Assembly (NCBI GenBank): GCA_029259775.1
Contig: JAJDEN010000032.1
Span: 1-64,000 of the forward strand
Length of the DNA stretch: 64,000 nt
Source of the DNA: Planctomycetota bacterium
GTDB lineage: Bacteria; Planctomycetota; PLA2; JAEUHO01
Reading direction: 5' to 3'
In this document: positions 62,443 through 64,000 of the stretch, one piece after another
Position numbering within the stretch: the stretch's first letter is position 1
How the letters are laid out: each line of letters begins with the position of its first letter
The notes under the pieces: generated by a model
Told to the model about the DNA's origin: nothing
The model's database searches: none
The model's input: the letters and a program-made list of their open reading frames with translations, nothing else
Made by a program: the position numbers and the translations under genes

Positions 62443-62997
62443 CTACTCCCAGATGCGTCCTACGCAGCCTGTCAGCGCCTGGGCAAAGCCGAGCATGACC
62501 GCGACAGCCACGATCAGGAGCGCCACCCGGCCGCCGGCGGCCGCGCGGGGCATGCGCGCCCGGCGCGTACGACGGGGAGCGCTCCCGGGTGCGCGGCGGC
62601 GAAGCACGCGGACGGCGCGCTGGCGCCGGGAGCGACGCTCGCTGGGTCGCAACCACCACATGCCGACGTCGATGACGGCCAGCACCAGGGGCGGCACGTG
62701 CCACCAGGCGAGGCCGCCCCGGTCGGCGGCCAGGATGACGACGAGGCACGCCGCGACCCAGGAGAAGATCGGGTACTCCCCGAACAGGATGCGGTCGATG
62801 GGCGGCATGCCCGTCTGCGGCTGCTCGCGACGGGGCACGCGCTTCTGGAGTTTGGGGATCACCCACGTCACGAGGGCGACGATCACGCCGTAGTAGAGGA
62901 CCGGCCAGCCTGTCCAATCGGAGCTGAGCTGCTGCGCTTGGACGGCGCTACAGAGGAAACAGGCGGCGACGAGACCGAAGCGGACGTTGCGTTCCAC
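62443..62997 (-). CDS. membrane protein of unknown function
   Basis: About 184 aa with a hydrophobic N-terminus (FGLVAACFLCSAVQA) and further hydrophobic stretches (VLYYGVIVALVTWVI, FSWVAACLVVILAA, WWHVPPLVLAVIDVGMWWL and ALLIVAVAVMLGFAQAL). A strongly basic region (SERRSRRQRAVRVLRRR) lies between the last two. The start is uncertain: the GTG at 62997 is preceded closely by AAGGA, and upstream TTG/ATG codons up to 63042 are open. I cannot assign a family. Confidence 0.6.
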   Translation of the reverse strand: MERNVRFGLVAACFLCSAVQAQQLSSDWTGWPVLYYGVIVALVTWVIPKLQKRVPRREQPQTGMPPIDRILFGEYPIFSWVAACLVVILAADRGGLAWWHVPPLVLAVIDVGMWWLRPSERRSRRQRAVRVLRRRAPGSAPRRTRRARMPRAAAGGRVALLIVAVAVMLGFAQALTGCVGRIWE

Positions 62998-63108
62998 GTC
63001 CTTCAGGCAGCAAGTCCCACGCCGCATCCGGGGCGGAAGCAACAGGCGTGCGCGGCCTGCGCTGCACGTTCTGTTCAGCGGACCTGTACGAAACGTCCAG
63101 CTTGGGGA

Positions 63109-63837
63109 CTACGGCTCCTTGAGGCCGAACATGCGGTCGTGCGTCGCGCGCGCGTGGCACGTCATGCACGAGGCGACCCGACCGGCGCTTGTCACCTTCT
63201 TGCGATCGGGCGTGAGCGTGCCGTACACCCAGCCCTCATCCGTACCTTCGGTCTTCGGGTCGAGCTTGAGCATGACGTAGAGGCCCTTGCGCTTGCCGGG
63301 ATGGAACGTCTTGCCGTCTCGCTTGGCCGTGCGCTGCACGATGGAGTGGCCTCCCTTGACGCGCTTGCGCTCCCCGGCGTCTCCGGGTGATGGACCCGGC
63401 TTGGCCTCGAACGCCTCCTTGACCAGCACCTGCCCCACCGGCTGCACCTTGCCGGGCCCTGCGGCGAGATAGGCATCACGATCCTTGGCGTGCATCCAGT
63501 AGAGTTTGCCGCCATGCGTCGCCAAGTCCTTGCTCCTGGTGGCGCGGATCGTCATGTAGGGGATCCGGCAGAGCCCCGGGACCCAACGGGCGATGTCATC
63601 GACATTGCCGTAGTCGCCATAGTTGCCGCCGCGGGAGAGGAGCACGGGATGGAATCGGGCGTCGTTCACGACCGGCGTCGGCTCTGGCTCCATGGGCTCG
63701 CTCACCGGCTTGGCCGCGTCGGGGCGGCCCGTGGCTTCGATGGCGTCCTGGCCCGGTTGCTGCCCACAGGCAGCCAGGGCGACGCCAGCCCCCAGAACGA
63801 GTAGGACCAGCCAGAACCGACGAGACGAGTTGCGCAT
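63109..63837 (-). CDS. cytochrome P460-like lipoprotein
   Basis: The 242-aa protein has a lipobox (LAAC in GAGVALAACGQQ) and a c-type haem site CMTCH (C224, C227, H228) near the C-terminus. The body has PVGQVLVKEAFEAKPG and KGLYVMLKLDP, which recall the cytochrome P460 fold in which a Lys or Tyr is crosslinked to haem; the crosslinking residue cannot be named from sequence. A role in redox or detoxification at the envelope is inferred. GGAGG lies 4 bases before the ATG. Confidence 0.75.
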   Translation of the reverse strand: MRNSSRRFWLVLLVLGAGVALAACGQQPGQDAIEATGRPDAAKPVSEPMEPEPTPVVNDARFHPVLLSRGGNYGDYGNVDDIARWVPGLCRIPYMTIRATRSKDLATHGGKLYWMHAKDRDAYLAAGPGKVQPVGQVLVKEAFEAKPGPSPGDAGERKRVKGGHSIVQRTAKRDGKTFHPGKRKGLYVMLKLDPKTEGTDEGWVYGTLTPDRKKVTSAGRVASCMTCHARATHDRMFGLKEP

Positions 63838-63965
63838 GCGACCTCCACCCGCGAGCCCGGCGAGCCAAGGGCTACGGCGGGTCGCTTACATGAACGTACG
63901 CAGCCCCCATCGATCCGCACGCAAGGCGTGTGCAAAACCCGCTCGGAGTCGCGCCGGCGGAGGGT

Positions 63966-64000
63966 CTACGGGGCCTTCCAGCCGAAGCGTTCCGGGACGT
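63966..64000 (-). CDS. possible 3' end of a gene entering from the right edge
   Basis: On the minus strand the last bases read VPERFGWKAP followed by TAG. The fragment is too short to identify and might be chance. Confidence 0.25.
   Translation of the reverse strand, partial: VPERFGWKAP

Overview
This is a gene-dense, very GC-rich chromosomal window. The gene content fits a member of the Planctomycetota, most likely an uncultured high-GC lineage; this is inference from gene families, since no rRNA is present. The pointers are an ECF-type sigma factor next to a giant Ser/Thr kinase fused to WD40 repeats, an FHA-Ser/Thr kinase, a formylglycine-enzyme-like (FGE/sulfatase-modifying) anchored protein, many large secreted propeller/HEAT/repeat proteins, and lipoproteins with clear lipoboxes. 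Myxococcota or Acidobacteriota remain possible.

Layout. 0.1-5.3 kb: tRNA-Asn, then a minus-strand run gap-rpe-accD ending in an acetyltransferase gene interrupted by an in-frame TGA; tilS and tatA converge. 5.5-12.1 kb: a beta-propeller protein with a near-consensus sigma70 promoter, then yggS overlapping a FHA/Ser-Thr kinase, a DUF167 protein and purN. 12.2-16.6 kb (minus): an MFS/spermidine-synthase fusion, thymidine kinase and proline dehydrogenase. 16.7-20.5 kb: overlapping type IIA topoisomerase subunit genes (parE/parC type). 20.5-26.6 kb: acetyltransferases, cysteine synthase, a MarR regulator with a palindromic operator, an anchored unknown, a membrane protein and a DHH-motif protein. 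26.6-28.6 kb: TPP riboswitch and thiC.

28.6-34.9 kb is the accessory part. Two diverged copies of the 3' end of thiC lie downstream of intact thiC, in the same orientation, at 32685-32810 and 34797-34885. They divide the stretch into two modules. The first carries a MenAT1-like toxin-antitoxin pair, a lactonase-type propeller protein and an ECF sigma/anti-sigma pair; the second carries a voltage-sensor K+ channel with an RCK domain. The pattern resembles repeated insertion at the 3' end of a housekeeping gene with displaced 3' ends left behind, although no integrase is present.

34.9-44.1 kb (minus): a lipoprotein hydrolase, a WD40 lipoprotein coupled to a secreted hydrolase, an epimerase gene with an in-frame TAG, a small membrane protein or lipoprotein, a truncated and frameshifted CHAT protease, an M6-type secreted metalloprotease and a sigma factor. 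44.2-61.3 kb (minus): the WD40 kinase and a block of large exported proteins (a GGNDxY-repeat protein, a HEAT-repeat protein, a CAP-domain protein, a C45 peptidase and an FGE-domain protein). 61.4-64 kb: aldo/keto reductase, a membrane protein and a cytochrome P460-like lipoprotein.

Two genome-wide habits show. First, many genes lack a Shine-Dalgarno site and instead have TANNNT exactly 6 (once 7) bases before the start codon, the geometry of leaderless mRNAs. Second, short tandem duplications repeatedly sit on gene ends and starts (4978, 5428, 20515), and one occurs at the interrupting stop of the acetyltransferase gene (734-750). The first 110 bases hold no gene I can support.
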